Source: a virus. Taken from it: 58,685 nt of DNA. The stretch covers positions 1-58,685 of IMG/VR virus record IMGVR_UViG_3300027749_004991. One strand, written 5' to 3'. Position 1 is the first letter of the stretch; each line of letters starts with the position of its first letter. Shown piece after piece: positions 58,534 to 58,685 of this stretch. The translations under genes were made by a program, and so were the position numbers. The notes below the pieces were generated by a model, which was not told the DNA's origin, did no database searches, and saw only the letters and a list, made by a program, of their open reading frames with translations.

Positions 58534-58685
58534 AAAATAAGTTAGTATTATTATTTAGCGGAGGAGCTGATAGCACAGTATTACTGTATATGGCTGCCGA
58601 CCAAGGTTATAAAGAAATTCATACTGTTACATTTGATTATGGTCAAAGACACAGTAGAGAAATGGCTTGTATTCCGAGGCAGATA
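58530..58685 (+). CDS. queC: 7-cyano-7-deazaguanine synthase (QueC), N-terminal part
   Basis: Fifty-two codons are visible before the right edge. [20 protein letters not shown] is the ATP-pyrophosphatase P-loop (S-G-G-x-D-S), followed by the QueC-typical [15 protein letters not shown]. It converts CDG to preQ0 with ATP and ammonia. The ATG overlaps the uvsX stop (ATGA). With it the window holds every step from GTP to preQ1. Confidence 0.92.
   Translation, partial: MKNKLVLLFSGGADSTVLLYMAADQGYKEIHTVTFDYGQRHSREMACIPRQI

Noticed and set aside
1-58685. CRISPR array, tRNA genes, insertion sequences, integrase or attachment sites
   Set aside because: No regularly spaced repeats, tRNA cloverleaf, transposase or integrase-like protein was seen. 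Intergenic gaps are too short to hold most of these.

Overview
This window reads as part of the chromosome of a large, AT-rich, T4-superfamily tailed phage (contractile-tail myovirus). Recognisable T4-type core genes are: portal gp20, neck gp13, tail-sheath stabiliser gp15, protease gp21, prohead core proteins, major capsid gp23, head-completion gp4, gp5-type hub/spike, clamp loader gp62, UvsY, UvsW, late sigma gp55, gp46/gp47, DNA polymerase gp43, UvsX and NrdA/NrdB. The host cannot be fixed from sequence. Low GC, near absence of Shine-Dalgarno sites and the gene repertoire fit a marine T4-like phage.

Layout. 1-2.8 kb (+): nrdB end, nrdA, a small gene, a ClpP-like protease. 2.8-5.1 kb (-): a split gp5-type baseplate spike. 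5.2-8.1 kb (+): a DNA-modification cassette: DpdA-like guanine transglycosylase, GART-fold formyltransferase, P-loop kinase, QueF. 8.1-19 kb: virion morphogenesis, mostly (-), with a GIY-YIG homing nuclease beside gp23. 19-22.8 kb (-): Rad3/DinG-type helicase, GroES-like protein, clamp loader gp62, DUF366-like protein. 22.9-33.2 kb (-): 13 consecutive glycosyltransferase and methyltransferase genes. 33.3-40.4 kb: mixed accessory genes with queE, phoH, queD, folE and two nucleases. 40.9-47.7 kb (-): mainly proteins with short capsid-targeting-like N-termini (nucleotidyltransferases, a ligase-like fusion, a nuclease-like protein, a retropepsin-like protein). 47.7-58.7 kb (+): recombination/replication block ending in uvsX and the start of queC.

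Two themes stand out. First, folE, queD, queE, queC, queF, a dpdA-like gene and a formyltransferase together predict 7-deazaguanine DNA modification, plausibly formylamino-preQ1, with the genes scattered over 53 kb. Second, two promoter classes sit at a fixed distance from start codons. T4-type late octamers (TATAAATA-like) lie mostly 5 nt before the start. Sigma70-like promoters (TTGAtt, 15-19 nt, TAtaaT-like) have their -35 box 34-37 nt before the start. Both geometries predict transcription starting at or within a few bases of the start codon, so leaderless or nearly leaderless mRNAs. gp23, and possibly gp20, are exceptions with real leaders.

No tRNA gene, CRISPR array, insertion sequence or integration module was seen. 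No gene-free stretch exceeds 300 bases.
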